From contig CAWVKK010000077.1 of the NCBI GenBank assembly GCA_963929865.1, positions 1 to 12,579 of the forward strand: a stretch of 12,579 nucleotides of DNA. The letters are read 5' to 3'. The position numbers were made by a program, and so were the translations under genes. A model generated the notes under the pieces. It searched no databases and was not told the DNA's origin. It saw only the letters and a list, made by a program, of their open reading frames with translations. Positions 6,066 through 12,579 of the stretch are shown here, piece after piece (position 1 is the stretch's first letter; each line of letters starts with the position of its first letter). The DNA comes from JAGZHZ01 sp963929865 (GTDB lineage: Bacteria > Bacillota > Clostridia > Lachnospirales > Lachnospiraceae).

Positions 6066-8705
6066 TTATCCAATCTGATCTTTTACAAGATCTTTTGCCT
6101 TTTCAAGCGCTGCGTCGACGCCGTCCGGATTTTTTCCTCCGGCCTGTGCCATATTCGGGCGGCCGCCACCGCCGCCTCCTACCAGAGCTGCGATTCCTTT
6201 AATCAGGTTGCCTGCGTGAGCTCCTTTTTTCATAGCATCCTCCGTTGCCATGGCAATCAGATTTACTTTTTCATCTTTTACGGAAGCCAGGACAATGATT
6301 CCGCTCTCCAGCTTTTCTTTCAGCTGATCGCCCAGATCTCTCAGACCGTTCATGTCGACGTCTGCCACTTTTGCCGCTAGCACTTTTATGCCGTTTACCT
6401 CAACGACCTGATCCATCACATCGCCCAGAGCATCTTTTGCCAGTTTGCTCTTTAACGACTCATTTTCGCTCTGAACGGCTTTTAATTCTGCCATCAGATG
6501 ATGCAGTTTTTCGATCAGCGTTGCCGGCGTAGCCTTGATCACTTTCGCCGCTTCCGCCAGCTCCTTCTCCGTCTCCTTATAATATGCGAATACCCCCTGT
6601 CCGGTCAGCGCCTCAATACGGCGCACGCCTGCTGCGATTCCGGATTCTGATACAATTTTAAATGTTGTGATCATTCCCGTGTTTGCGACGTGAGTTCCTC
6701 CGCACAGTTCTTTTGAAAACTCGCCCATGGAGACAACGCGGACATCATTTTCATATTTTTCTCCAAACAGAGCCATCGCTCCTGTTTTCTTTGCCTCTTC
6801 CAGCTTCATGACCTGGGTGATAACCGGAAGGTTTTTCTGAATCTCTCTATTGACCAGTGCCTCTGTCTTTTCAATCTCTTCGGGCGTCATCGCCTGGAAA
6901 TGGGCAAAGTCAAAGCGCAGTCTGTCCGGCGTCACAAGAGAACCTTTCTGTTCTACATGAGAGCCGAGCACCTCTTTTAGCGCTTTTTGGAGAAGATGAG
7001 TCGCGCTGTGATTTTTGCACGTATCGCTTCTCTTTTCTTCATTGACGGAGAGCGTCACCTCATCGGACACTTTAAGCATTCCTTTTTTTACGTATCCGAC
7101 ATGACCGATTTTTCCTCCAAGCAGCTTGATCGTATCTTCTACGATAAACGTGCCTTCTTCTGACTCAATCACACCGGTATCTCCCTGCTGTCCTCCCATT
7201 GTCGCGTAAAACGGCGTCTTTTCTGTCAGGATAGTTCCCTTCTGTCCGTCGGAGAGCGCCTCTGTCAGCTCCGTCTCTGTCGTCAGGACCGTGATCTTGG
7301 AAGTGTCTCTCAGGTGATCGTATCCGACGAATTCGCTTGTCAAAGACGCAGGGATCTCATCGTAGACTGTCGCGTCAGCGCCCATGTAGTTTGTTACGCC
7401 TCTAGCCTTTCTCGCCTTTTCTCTCTGCTCTTCCATCTCTGCCTTAAAGCCTGCTTCATCGATGGAGTAGCCCTTTTCTCCCAGAATCTCTTTTGTCAGG
7501 TCAAGAGGAAATCCATATGTATCGTACAGCGTAAATGCATTTCTGCCTGTCAGCTCCTTAAGTCCGTTTTTTGCCATCTCCGCTTCCATCTCATTTAAAA
7601 TGACGAGACCCTGGTCGATGGTTCTGCTGAACTTATCTTCCTCCTGTGTCAGAACCTTAAAGATAAAATCTTTCTTTTCTTCCAGCTCCGGATATCCGTC
7701 TTTGGATCCCTCGATCACGGTTTTGCTCAGTTCTGCGAGGAATTTTCCTTCTACCCCGAGCAGACGTCCATGGCGCGCTGCGCGGCGGATAAGGCGGCGC
7801 AGCACATAGCCTCTTCCTTCATTTGACGGCATGATTCCGTCAGAAATCATAAACGTCGCAGAGCGGATGTGATCGGTGATGACGCGGATTGACACATCCT
7901 TTTCGTGGCTTACCTGGTACTGCGTCTTTGCGAATTCGCAGACACGGTTGCGCAGCGCTTCCAGCGTATCGATATCGAAAATGGAATCTACGTCCTGTAC
8001 CACCGTGGCAAGACGCTCCAGTCCCATACCTGTGTCAATGTTTTTCTGCTTCAGAGTCTCATAGTGTCCTTCGCCGTCGTTTTCAAACTGGGTGAAAACG
8101 TTGTTCCAGATCTCGATATAGCGGTCGCAGTCGCATCCGACCGTGCAGTCCGGCTTGCCGCATCCATATTTTTCTCCGCGGTCATAATAGATTTCCGAGC
8201 AGGGACCGCACGGACCTGCGCCGTGCTCCCAGAAGTTGTCCTCTTTTCCGAAGCGGAAAATGCGCTCAGCCGGAATTCCGATCTCTTTGTTCCAGATGTC
8301 GAACGCTTCATCGTCCTCCAGGTAGACTGACGGATATAAACGATCCGGGTCCATTCCTACCACCTGTGTCAAAAATTCCCAGGACCATGCGATCGCCTCA
8401 TGCTTAAAATAATCTCCAAACGAAAAATTTCCAAGCATCTCAAAAAAGGTGCCGTGGCGCGCTGTCTTTCCAATATTTTCGATATCGCCGGTGCGGATGC
8501 ATTTCTGGCATGTCGCCACTCTCTTTCTCGGCGGTACTTCCGCTCCCGTAAAATATGGTTTTAGCGGAGCCATACCCGCGTTAATCAGTAATAAGCTCTT
8601 GTCATTGTGCGGTACAAGAGAAAAGCTTTTCATTACTAAATGTCCCTTGCTTTCAAAAAAGTCTAAAAACATCTGCCGTAATTCGTTTACACCGTATTTT
8701 TTCAC
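6066..8705 (-). CDS. alaS: Alanyl-tRNA synthetase
   Basis: 879 residues, the usual full length. It charges tRNA-Ala with alanine and clears mischarged Ser/Gly-tRNA-Ala, in the cytoplasm. The class II catalytic core lies in about 1-250 (the start region F-F-E-S-K-G-H, the R-H-x-T-F-F-E-M-L-G-N-F-S-F-G-D segment near 83-98, and G-M-G-L-E-R near 226-231). A cysteine-rich insert (C182, C187, C191, C193) is common in bacterial forms. The editing domain has H566xxxH570 and C668xxxH672. The C-Ala/DHHA1 end has the glycine-rich G-G-G-G-G-G-R-P-N-M-A-Q-A-G-G (about 843-857). The start is GTG at 8705 with GGAGG 7 nt upstream. The gap to the NlpC/P60 gene is only 60 bp, with neither a promoter nor room for a T-box, so it is likely co-transcribed with it. 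Confidence 0.98.
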   Translation of the reverse strand: MKKYGVNELRQMFLDFFESKGHLVMKSFSLVPHNDKSLLLINAGMAPLKPYFTGAEVPPRKRVATCQKCIRTGDIENIGKTARHGTFFEMLGNFSFGDYFKHEAIAWSWEFLTQVVGMDPDRLYPSVYLEDDEAFDIWNKEIGIPAERIFRFGKEDNFWEHGAGPCGPCSEIYYDRGEKYGCGKPDCTVGCDCDRYIEIWNNVFTQFENDGEGHYETLKQKNIDTGMGLERLATVVQDVDSIFDIDTLEALRNRVCEFAKTQYQVSHEKDVSIRVITDHIRSATFMISDGIMPSNEGRGYVLRRLIRRAARHGRLLGVEGKFLAELSKTVIEGSKDGYPELEEKKDFIFKVLTQEEDKFSRTIDQGLVILNEMEAEMAKNGLKELTGRNAFTLYDTYGFPLDLTKEILGEKGYSIDEAGFKAEMEEQREKARKARGVTNYMGADATVYDEIPASLTSEFVGYDHLRDTSKITVLTTETELTEALSDGQKGTILTEKTPFYATMGGQQGDTGVIESEEGTFIVEDTIKLLGGKIGHVGYVKKGMLKVSDEVTLSVNEEKRSDTCKNHSATHLLQKALKEVLGSHVEQKGSLVTPDRLRFDFAHFQAMTPEEIEKTEALVNREIQKNLPVITQVMKLEEAKKTGAMALFGEKYENDVRVVSMGEFSKELCGGTHVANTGMITTFKIVSESGIAAGVRRIEALTGQGVFAYYKETEKELAEAAKVIKATPATLIEKLHHLMAELKAVQSENESLKSKLAKDALGDVMDQVVEVNGIKVLAAKVADVDMNGLRDLGDQLKEKLESGIIVLASVKDEKVNLIAMATEDAMKKGAHAGNLIKGIAALVGGGGGGRPNMAQAGGKNPDGVDAALEKAKDLVKDQIG

Positions 8706-8765
8706 AACGTTTCCTCCAAATAATCAATTAGTTTTTTATTTTCTGTCTCAGCTGTCTCTTTTCCT

Positions 8766-10379
8766 TTATGGGGAAATGATTCGGCATGCATAGACCGCAT
8801 TCATTGCGGAAAGATCATCGATTGTCACTCCGGCTCCGCCGCCTTTTGCGTGGATGATTTTTCCGTCTCCCAGATACATCGCCACATGACCGATATAAAA
8901 CCTGGGAACTGCCTGTTCCGTTTCAGTCTCTGTCTCGGTTTCGGTCTCGGTTTCCATTTCGGTCTCCGTTTCCGTTTCGGTCCCGGTTTCGGTTTCGGTC
9001 TCCGTTTCCGTTTCAGTCCCGGTTTCGGTCTCGGTCTCCGTTTCTGTTTCGGTTTCAGTCTCCGTTTCGCTCTCTCCCTCAGCGGGATTCGTTTCCGGCG
9101 GCTCTGTGGCGGGCTGTGTCTGCTCCGGGACCGGTTCTGTCATATCTGTCTCAGGCTGCGCGGCAGATTCCGTCTGCCCTGCGGCAGGCTCGCTCTGCTG
9201 CTCCTCAGGCTGTGTGACCGGCTCGCTCTGCTCTGTCACAGGAACGGTCTCTTCCTGTGTCTGCATTTCGGCTGCAGGAGGCTGTACCGGTACCTCTGCG
9301 GCTGGCGCCGTCTCCGTCTCAGGAAGCGTCTCCTGCGAGACCGGCTGCGGCACCGTCTCCGGAATAGTCTCGGCCATCTCGTTTACCGGAAGCATCTCGC
9401 TTTCCCCTGTCATCGATACCGCTGTGCGGACGTCCGCAACATTTGCTGTCCCTGCCGCGACTCCCGCCGAGGCTAACGCCTTCTGGATATCCTCCGCCGA
9501 AGGCTGCGCATAGGGGTAGCGTTCATCGTACTGTCCGGTAGCTGGGTTCGGCATCGCCGTCACATAAAACAGCAGATCTCCCGGCTGCAGATCTCCCATG
9601 GAAACCGGAGTGCCCGCAAGCGCCTGAGAAGCGGCGGTTCTTGGCAGGCTGTATCCAAAGTATGCATAGACTGCCTGTACAAAACCGGAACAATCCGCCC
9701 CTCCTGTCAGGCTTGTGCCGCCCCACACGTAAGGCGTCCCGGTAAATCTGCTCGCATACGCCGCAATTTTTTCACTCAGCGGAATCTGCTTTTCTTCAAA
9801 ATCCACTTCAAATTCTGTCGTCCTGCTGTCTACATACCAGACCGAATCGTCCAGCAGAGACTGAATCTGCGCCGTATTGGCATCCGTGAACAGTTCTACT
9901 TTGTAAATCCCTTTTGGAAGCATCTCCTGCGCAGTCCGGTCAGCGCTTTGAAATCCTGCCGTATTCTCCTCAGACGCTACTTCCACATAAAGGCTTTCCT
10001 CCGCGAGCGCATACCGCCCCGCATTTTTCTCAAACGCCGCTTCATCGGCGCGGACGTACCCTGACATCCCGTCTTTCTGGACAAAAATCCAAAAATTTTT
10101 GTCTTCATCCAATTCGGAATACAGCGCTGGAGTTGCGTAAGAAAGAATTTCGTTTTTCTCCAGCTGTGCGATCGCATTTTTTCCCGGCTGTTCATACATC
10201 ACACATCCGTTTTCTGCCGTTACAATCGCAATCCGCATTGTAGGCGCATAGGCGTCTTGCTGCTGCGCCGCGGCGGCATTGTACGCGCCTGCTCTTCTCT
10301 CGCAGACGAATATCGTTCCTGCCGCCAAAGCAAAGCACAGAAAAACTGCCGCGCCTTTCATCTTTGTTTTTTTATACAT
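8766..10379 (-). CDS. Secreted NlpC/P60 cell-wall peptidase with a large Glu-Thr-rich insertion in its catalytic domain
   Basis: 537 residues. A signal peptide covers about 1-32. Residues about 48-115 and 125-190 look like SH3-like cell-wall binding modules (inferred from pattern such as W-I-F-V...G-M-S-G-Y-V-R). The NlpC/P60 domain starts near 200 (T-P-Y-V-W-G-G), with catalytic Cys230 in A-D-C-S-G-F-V and the P-G-D-L-L-F-Y strand at 266-272. The catalytic His498 (G-H-V-A-M-Y-L-G) and His510 (I-I-H-A), 12 residues apart as in the family, come only after an insertion of about 220 residues (274-493). The insertion is Pro/Glu/Thr/Gln-rich and ends in a Glu-Thr repeat. The family cuts peptide stems of peptidoglycan. 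Start: ATG at 10379, 2 bp after the stop of a small membrane protein, suggesting coupling; an in-frame ATG at 10361 lacks a ribosome site. alaS follows. Confidence 0.92.
   Translation of the reverse strand: MYKKTKMKGAAVFLCFALAAGTIFVCERRAGAYNAAAAQQQDAYAPTMRIAIVTAENGCVMYEQPGKNAIAQLEKNEILSYATPALYSELDEDKNFWIFVQKDGMSGYVRADEAAFEKNAGRYALAEESLYVEVASEENTAGFQSADRTAQEMLPKGIYKVELFTDANTAQIQSLLDDSVWYVDSRTTEFEVDFEEKQIPLSEKIAAYASRFTGTPYVWGGTSLTGGADCSGFVQAVYAYFGYSLPRTAASQALAGTPVSMGDLQPGDLLFYVTAMPNPATGQYDERYPYAQPSAEDIQKALASAGVAAGTANVADVRTAVSMTGESEMLPVNEMAETIPETVPQPVSQETLPETETAPAAEVPVQPPAAEMQTQEETVPVTEQSEPVTQPEEQQSEPAAGQTESAAQPETDMTEPVPEQTQPATEPPETNPAEGESETETETETETETETETGTETETETETETGTETETETEMETETETETETETEQAVPRFYIGHVAMYLGDGKIIHAKGGGAGVTIDDLSAMNAVYACRIISP
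8916..9073 (-). repeat. Degenerate hexanucleotide repeat coding for a Glu-Thr tract
   Basis: About 26 near-tandem GAR-ACN units encode an E-T run (residues about 437-488 of the NlpC/P60 protein), broken by two Gly (454, 466) and one Met (475). The Gly-to-Gly step of 12 residues reflects a 36-bp tandem duplication: bases 8961-8993 and 8997-9029 differ at one position (8979 versus 9015). Since the unit is 6 bp, loss or gain keeps the frame. Confidence 0.9.
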
Positions 10380-10381
10380 TC

Positions 10382-10501
10382 TTATTTTTTTGCATCCTTT
10401 CTGTCACGCAGCATCTTACCCACTTTGATGCCGCTCAAAGCAACTGCTGCGATACAGATCGTTTTGAATACTGTCTGTATAAAAGCTCCCCAAAATTCCA
10501 T
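10382..10501 (-). CDS. Small membrane protein, 39 residues, unknown function
   Basis: ATG at 10501 with a perfect AAGGAGGT site 6 nt upstream; TAA at 10382-10384. Residues about 8-27 form one hydrophobic segment, followed by the basic tail G-K-M-L-R-D-R-K-D-A-K-K, giving a predicted single-span protein with a positive cytoplasmic C-terminus. Short proteins of this shape (hydrophobic span, then K-x-L-R-D-R-K) occur in Lachnospiraceae, sometimes with unreliable enzyme names; I do not assign a function. The stop lies 2 bp before the start of the NlpC/P60 gene, so translation of the two is likely coupled, and both share the leader and promoter upstream. A longer in-frame ATG at 10564 has no ribosome site and extends through the leader, so it was not used. 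Confidence 0.7.
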   Translation of the reverse strand: MEFWGAFIQTVFKTICIAAVALSGIKVGKMLRDRKDAKK

Positions 10502-10532
10502 CAGATACCTCCTTCTTTCTTTTATCTGATGG
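10498..10532 (-). promoter_or_regulatory. Translation-control hairpin enclosing the ribosome binding site and start codon
   Basis: A perfect 10-bp inverted repeat CCATCAGATA/TATCTGATGG (10523-10532 with 10498-10507) flanks a 15-nt loop that contains the AAGGAGG site. The start codon ATG (10499-10501) lies in the 3' arm, paired at the foot of the stem. A competing 6-bp pairing of GATACC (10531-10536) with GGTATC (10504-10509) would instead cover the G residues at the end of the Shine-Dalgarno sequence. Confidence 0.65.
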
Positions 10533-10705
10533 TATCCTTTCCTTCCCTTTTTAATCACTGACACTCCGTCCTCATTCCAACCAGCAGTTGTAAATTTCCT
10601 GTCAAACTGTTTTTCTCCGTCTGTCCGGTCGCTGCCAGACAGCCCGGCGTTTTTTCTTTCGGGCAGGCTGCTGCCCCCTTATCTGTGTTTTCTCCTATTT
10701 CCCTG
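10502..10705 (-). promoter_or_regulatory. Long structured 5' leader of the small-protein/NlpC/P60/alaS operon
   Basis: From the predicted start site (near 10705) to the first ATG the leader is about 200 nt. It contains a 6-bp hairpin GGGCAG/CTGCCC with a 4-nt loop (10661-10676), an A-rich linker, and an 8-bp hairpin CTGTCTGG/CCGGACAG with one G-U pair (10621-10642). An alternative helix GCCCG/CGGGC (10660-10664 with 10642-10646) conflicts with the first hairpin. Conserved strings of the c-di-AMP (ydaO) and c-di-GMP riboswitches were looked for and not found, although ydaO elements often precede NlpC/P60 genes. No known class assigned. Confidence 0.45.
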
Positions 10706-10711
10706 TTGCCT

Positions 10712-10740
10712 ATTTTAACATACTGCTTTTTTCTGGTCAA
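10712..10740 (-). promoter_or_regulatory. Sigma-A-type promoter of the small-protein/NlpC/P60/alaS operon
   Basis: TTGACC (-35, 10735-10740) and TAAAAT (-10, 10712-10717) with the ideal 17-bp spacer, in the 277-bp gap between the kinase stop and the small-protein gene. Predicted transcript start near 10705. Confidence 0.85.
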
Positions 10741-10761
10741 GCTTGCGTAAGGCATCCGGAA

Positions 10762-10780
10762 AAAAAGAATGGTTTCTTTT
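10762..10780 (-). terminator. Weak A/T-rich terminator candidate after the histidine kinase gene
   Basis: Beginning at the kinase stop codon, AAAAGAA and TTCTTTT pair around a 4-nt ACCA loop, followed by more T. The stem is almost wholly A-T, so it would be a poor terminator by itself; the strong promoter just downstream makes a transcription boundary here reasonable. Confidence 0.35.
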
Positions 10781-12579
10781 ATGTCAGCTCAAGCAAAATC
10801 TTTCCCAGCAGCTGAAAATCGATCGGTTTTGAGATGTGCGCATTCATCCCCGCTGCCTGGGTGGCGGAGAGATCCTCCGCAAAGGCGTTGGCTGTCACTG
10901 CAATGATCGGCACAGTCTTTGCGTCGGCGCGGCGCATTATGCGGATTGCGGCGGCTGCTTCACAGCCGTCCATTTCCGGCATCTGGACGTCCATCAAAAC
11001 CGCGTCGAACTCATATTCTTTTGAAATTCGAAACGTCTCGGCTGCTTCTCTCCCGTTCCATGCCTTTTCCACTTCCGCTCCGTACATGCGTAACAGTTCA
11101 CACGCGATCTCCATATTAATCTCATTGTCTTCCGCTAAAAGAATTTTCTTTCCTTTTAGAAATTCCTGCGCCGTCTGTTCTTTTTTTGTTTTTTCCCATG
11201 CCGCCTCTTCTTTTTTCTCCACGCCCTTAAATGGAAGCGTCACCGTGAACGTGCTTCCCTCTCCAAGCGTACTCTCCACCGTCATCTCCCCGTTCATCTG
11301 GGAAAGGATGTTTTTGGCGATCGGCATTCCAAGTCCTGTCCCCGCTACATTCTGCGCGCCAAATCTTGTCTCCCGCTCATAGGGGATAAAAATTTTATCG
11401 AGAAACTCTTTTGACATGCCGACTCCGGTATCTTTAACGGTGATCTGATACCTGGTATATTCTTTTTGTTCCAGCTCTTTGACCTGCACAGAAATGGCGT
11501 CTCCTGCAGATGTAAATTTTACGGCATTTGACAGCAGATTGTTTAAAATCTGAGTCAGCCGAAACGCATCCCCATACACCTCTTTTGTCTGAATGTTTAT
11601 TTCCACTTCAAACGTTTTGCCCTGTTTTTCTGCCTCAGCCGCAAAAAGATCCGTGCACTCTTCGATGCATCTGTTAAGGTCAAAATGCCTGCTGTCCAGC
11701 GTGATCTTTCCGTTTTCCAGCCTCGACATTTCTAAAATGTCGTTAATCAGATTGAGCAGAATCCGGCTTGAATAGCGGATTTTTCCCAGATGTCCCCGCA
11801 GTTTCTTCTCATCCCCCATCTCTTTTTCCATCAGCTCTGTCAGACCGATAATCGCATTGAGCGGGGTGCGCATATCGTGGGACATATTGGAAAAAAAAGC
11901 ATTTTTGGATTCTTCGCTTTTTTTGGCGGCGCTGAGCGATTCTCTGAGCAGCTCGATCTGCTTAAGCCGCGCTTTTTTCTCTTCTTCTACCTCGCGGAAG
12001 CACAGCACTGCCTCGTCGGGATTTAGAGATTCGTCAAACATCATCCGGACGTTGACCCACCGGTACTCTTCCCCGAATTTTCTTTGAAAATCGCCGCCGA
12101 AGTCCCGGACACGCCGCTGCACCATCTGACGGATGTTCTCAATAGAAAAGCTTTTTTGATACTCCTCATAAGCTTCCGGCTGGATCACCTCTCCTGCCGT
12201 ATCCATCAGTCTTTCATAATTTCCATGATCTGGAAGCTTCTGCCTGACATAGTCAGATCCCTTGATCATGTCATACGTATTTTTGGAAAAGTCTACCCGG
12301 TAGATGGCGTAGTAAGAATTTCCAAGAACCCGCACGGTGTCATTTGTCCGCTGAAAGCTTTTGTTTATTTTCCTCTCCCGAACGTCCATGACAACCAGCA
12401 TTGCAAAAAAAGCCGCAAGGACGCCTGCATACCATAAGGCTAAGGTGCGCACGCCTTTCATCAGGGAAAAATACGGCATGGAGACGATAGAGATCCAGCC
12501 GTTTTTTGCCGTTTCAAAATATGCGGCTCTTTTCTCTCCTCTGATCTCGTACACAAGCGGTTCCGTGTCTCCATTTTTT
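10779..12579 (-). CDS. Hybrid sensor histidine kinase with C-terminal receiver domain, N-terminus cut by window edge
   Basis: The frame is open to the window end, so a GTG at 12554 is not the true start. The visible N-terminal part looks like the end of an extracellular double-CACHE sensor (K-N-G-W-I-S-I-V), then a transmembrane span (about 12446-12381), a PAS-like region, and a coiled-coil linker. The HisKA domain has S-H-D-M-R-T-P-L-N with the phosphorylated His encoded at 11877-11879. The ATPase domain has the N box (L-L-S-N-A-V-K-F-T), D-T-G-V-G-M and G-T-G-L-G-M. The receiver domain has E-D-N, the phospho-accepting Asp (M-D-V-Q-M-P, 10989-10991), the Thr of A-V-T-A and the Lys of S-K-P. 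Phosphate would pass from His to this Asp and perhaps on to an Hpt protein not in the window. Ligand and output are unknown; the downstream genes have their own promoter. Confidence 0.93.
   Translation of the reverse strand, partial: KNGDTEPLVYEIRGEKRAAYFETAKNGWISIVSMPYFSLMKGVRTLALWYAGVLAAFFAMLVVMDVRERKINKSFQRTNDTVRVLGNSYYAIYRVDFSKNTYDMIKGSDYVRQKLPDHGNYERLMDTAGEVIQPEAYEEYQKSFSIENIRQMVQRRVRDFGGDFQRKFGEEYRWVNVRMMFDESLNPDEAVLCFREVEEEKKARLKQIELLRESLSAAKKSEESKNAFFSNMSHDMRTPLNAIIGLTELMEKEMGDEKKLRGHLGKIRYSSRILLNLINDILEMSRLENGKITLDSRHFDLNRCIEECTDLFAAEAEKQGKTFEVEINIQTKEVYGDAFRLTQILNNLLSNAVKFTSAGDAISVQVKELEQKEYTRYQITVKDTGVGMSKEFLDKIFIPYERETRFGAQNVAGTGLGMPIAKNILSQMNGEMTVESTLGEGSTFTVTLPFKGVEKKEEAAWEKTKKEQTAQEFLKGKKILLAEDNEINMEIACELLRMYGAEVEKAWNGREAAETFRISKEYEFDAVLMDVQMPEMDGCEAAAAIRIMRRADAKTVPIIAVTANAFAEDLSATQAAGMNAHISKPIDFQLLGKILLELT

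Noticed and set aside
8850..9513. Long plus-strand frames rich in Gly/Phe/Arg or Cys/Ser over the repeat region
   Set aside because: They arise from the complement of the repetitive Glu-Thr and Pro-rich coding sequence and have no ribosome site or known domain.
10621..10676. GC-rich stem plus T-run as a plus-strand terminator
   Set aside because: The T-run lies between two hairpins and does not directly follow a stem, and no plus-strand gene ends there.
10502..10705. Leader as a ydaO (c-di-AMP) or c-di-GMP riboswitch
   Set aside because: Suggested by the NlpC/P60 context, but the conserved strings of these classes were not found by eye; only a covariance search could reopen it.
10555..10755. 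66-residue minus-strand frame after the histidine kinase
   Set aside because: Its start lies upstream of the -35 of the strong promoter and it covers the promoter and leader hairpins; no ribosome site or protein-like composition.

Overview
The window looks like chromosome of a Gram-positive, spore-forming-type Clostridia, most likely a member of the Lachnospiraceae. The evidence is the style of the proteins (ScpA/ScpB, a short 58-residue S21, two penicillin-binding DD-carboxypeptidases, a secreted NlpC/P60 protein, a cytosolic phospholipase C-like protein), strong AGGAGG-type ribosome binding sites, sigma-A-type promoters, and use of GTG and TTG starts. No mobile element, tRNA, rRNA or CRISPR array was seen. 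Every gene lies on the minus strand, so transcription runs from high to low coordinates. The many plus-strand open frames are shadows.

Reading in the direction of transcription: (1) 12579-10779, the 3' part of a hybrid sensor histidine kinase with a receiver domain; its sensor N-terminus lies outside the window. (2) A strong promoter (10712-10740) and a leader of about 200 nt with GC-rich hairpins, ending in a perfect 10-bp hairpin that holds the start codon in its stem and the Shine-Dalgarno sequence in its loop. This leader precedes a 39-residue membrane protein, which is followed after 2 bp by a secreted NlpC/P60 peptidase and then alaS. (3) A near-consensus promoter inside the alaS-rpsU gap, a short leader with two mutually exclusive hairpins, rpsU, and a clear intrinsic terminator. 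(4) A second cluster: DD-carboxypeptidase, metallophosphoesterase, scpA, scpB, a zinc-dependent phospholipase C-like protein, and a second DD-carboxypeptidase that runs off the window at base 1.

The theme is housekeeping: cell-wall remodelling (NlpC/P60 and two DD-carboxypeptidases), chromosome condensation (ScpAB with SMC), and translation (AlaRS, S21). No obvious new defence or mobile system is present. The most unusual items are the NlpC/P60 protein, whose catalytic domain is split by an insertion of about 220 residues containing a long Glu-Thr repeat, and the structured leader in front of its operon. Several starts were moved from the longest open frame on the basis of ribosome binding sites: scpB to a TTG, scpA to an internal ATG, and the phosphoesterase to its fourth codon.
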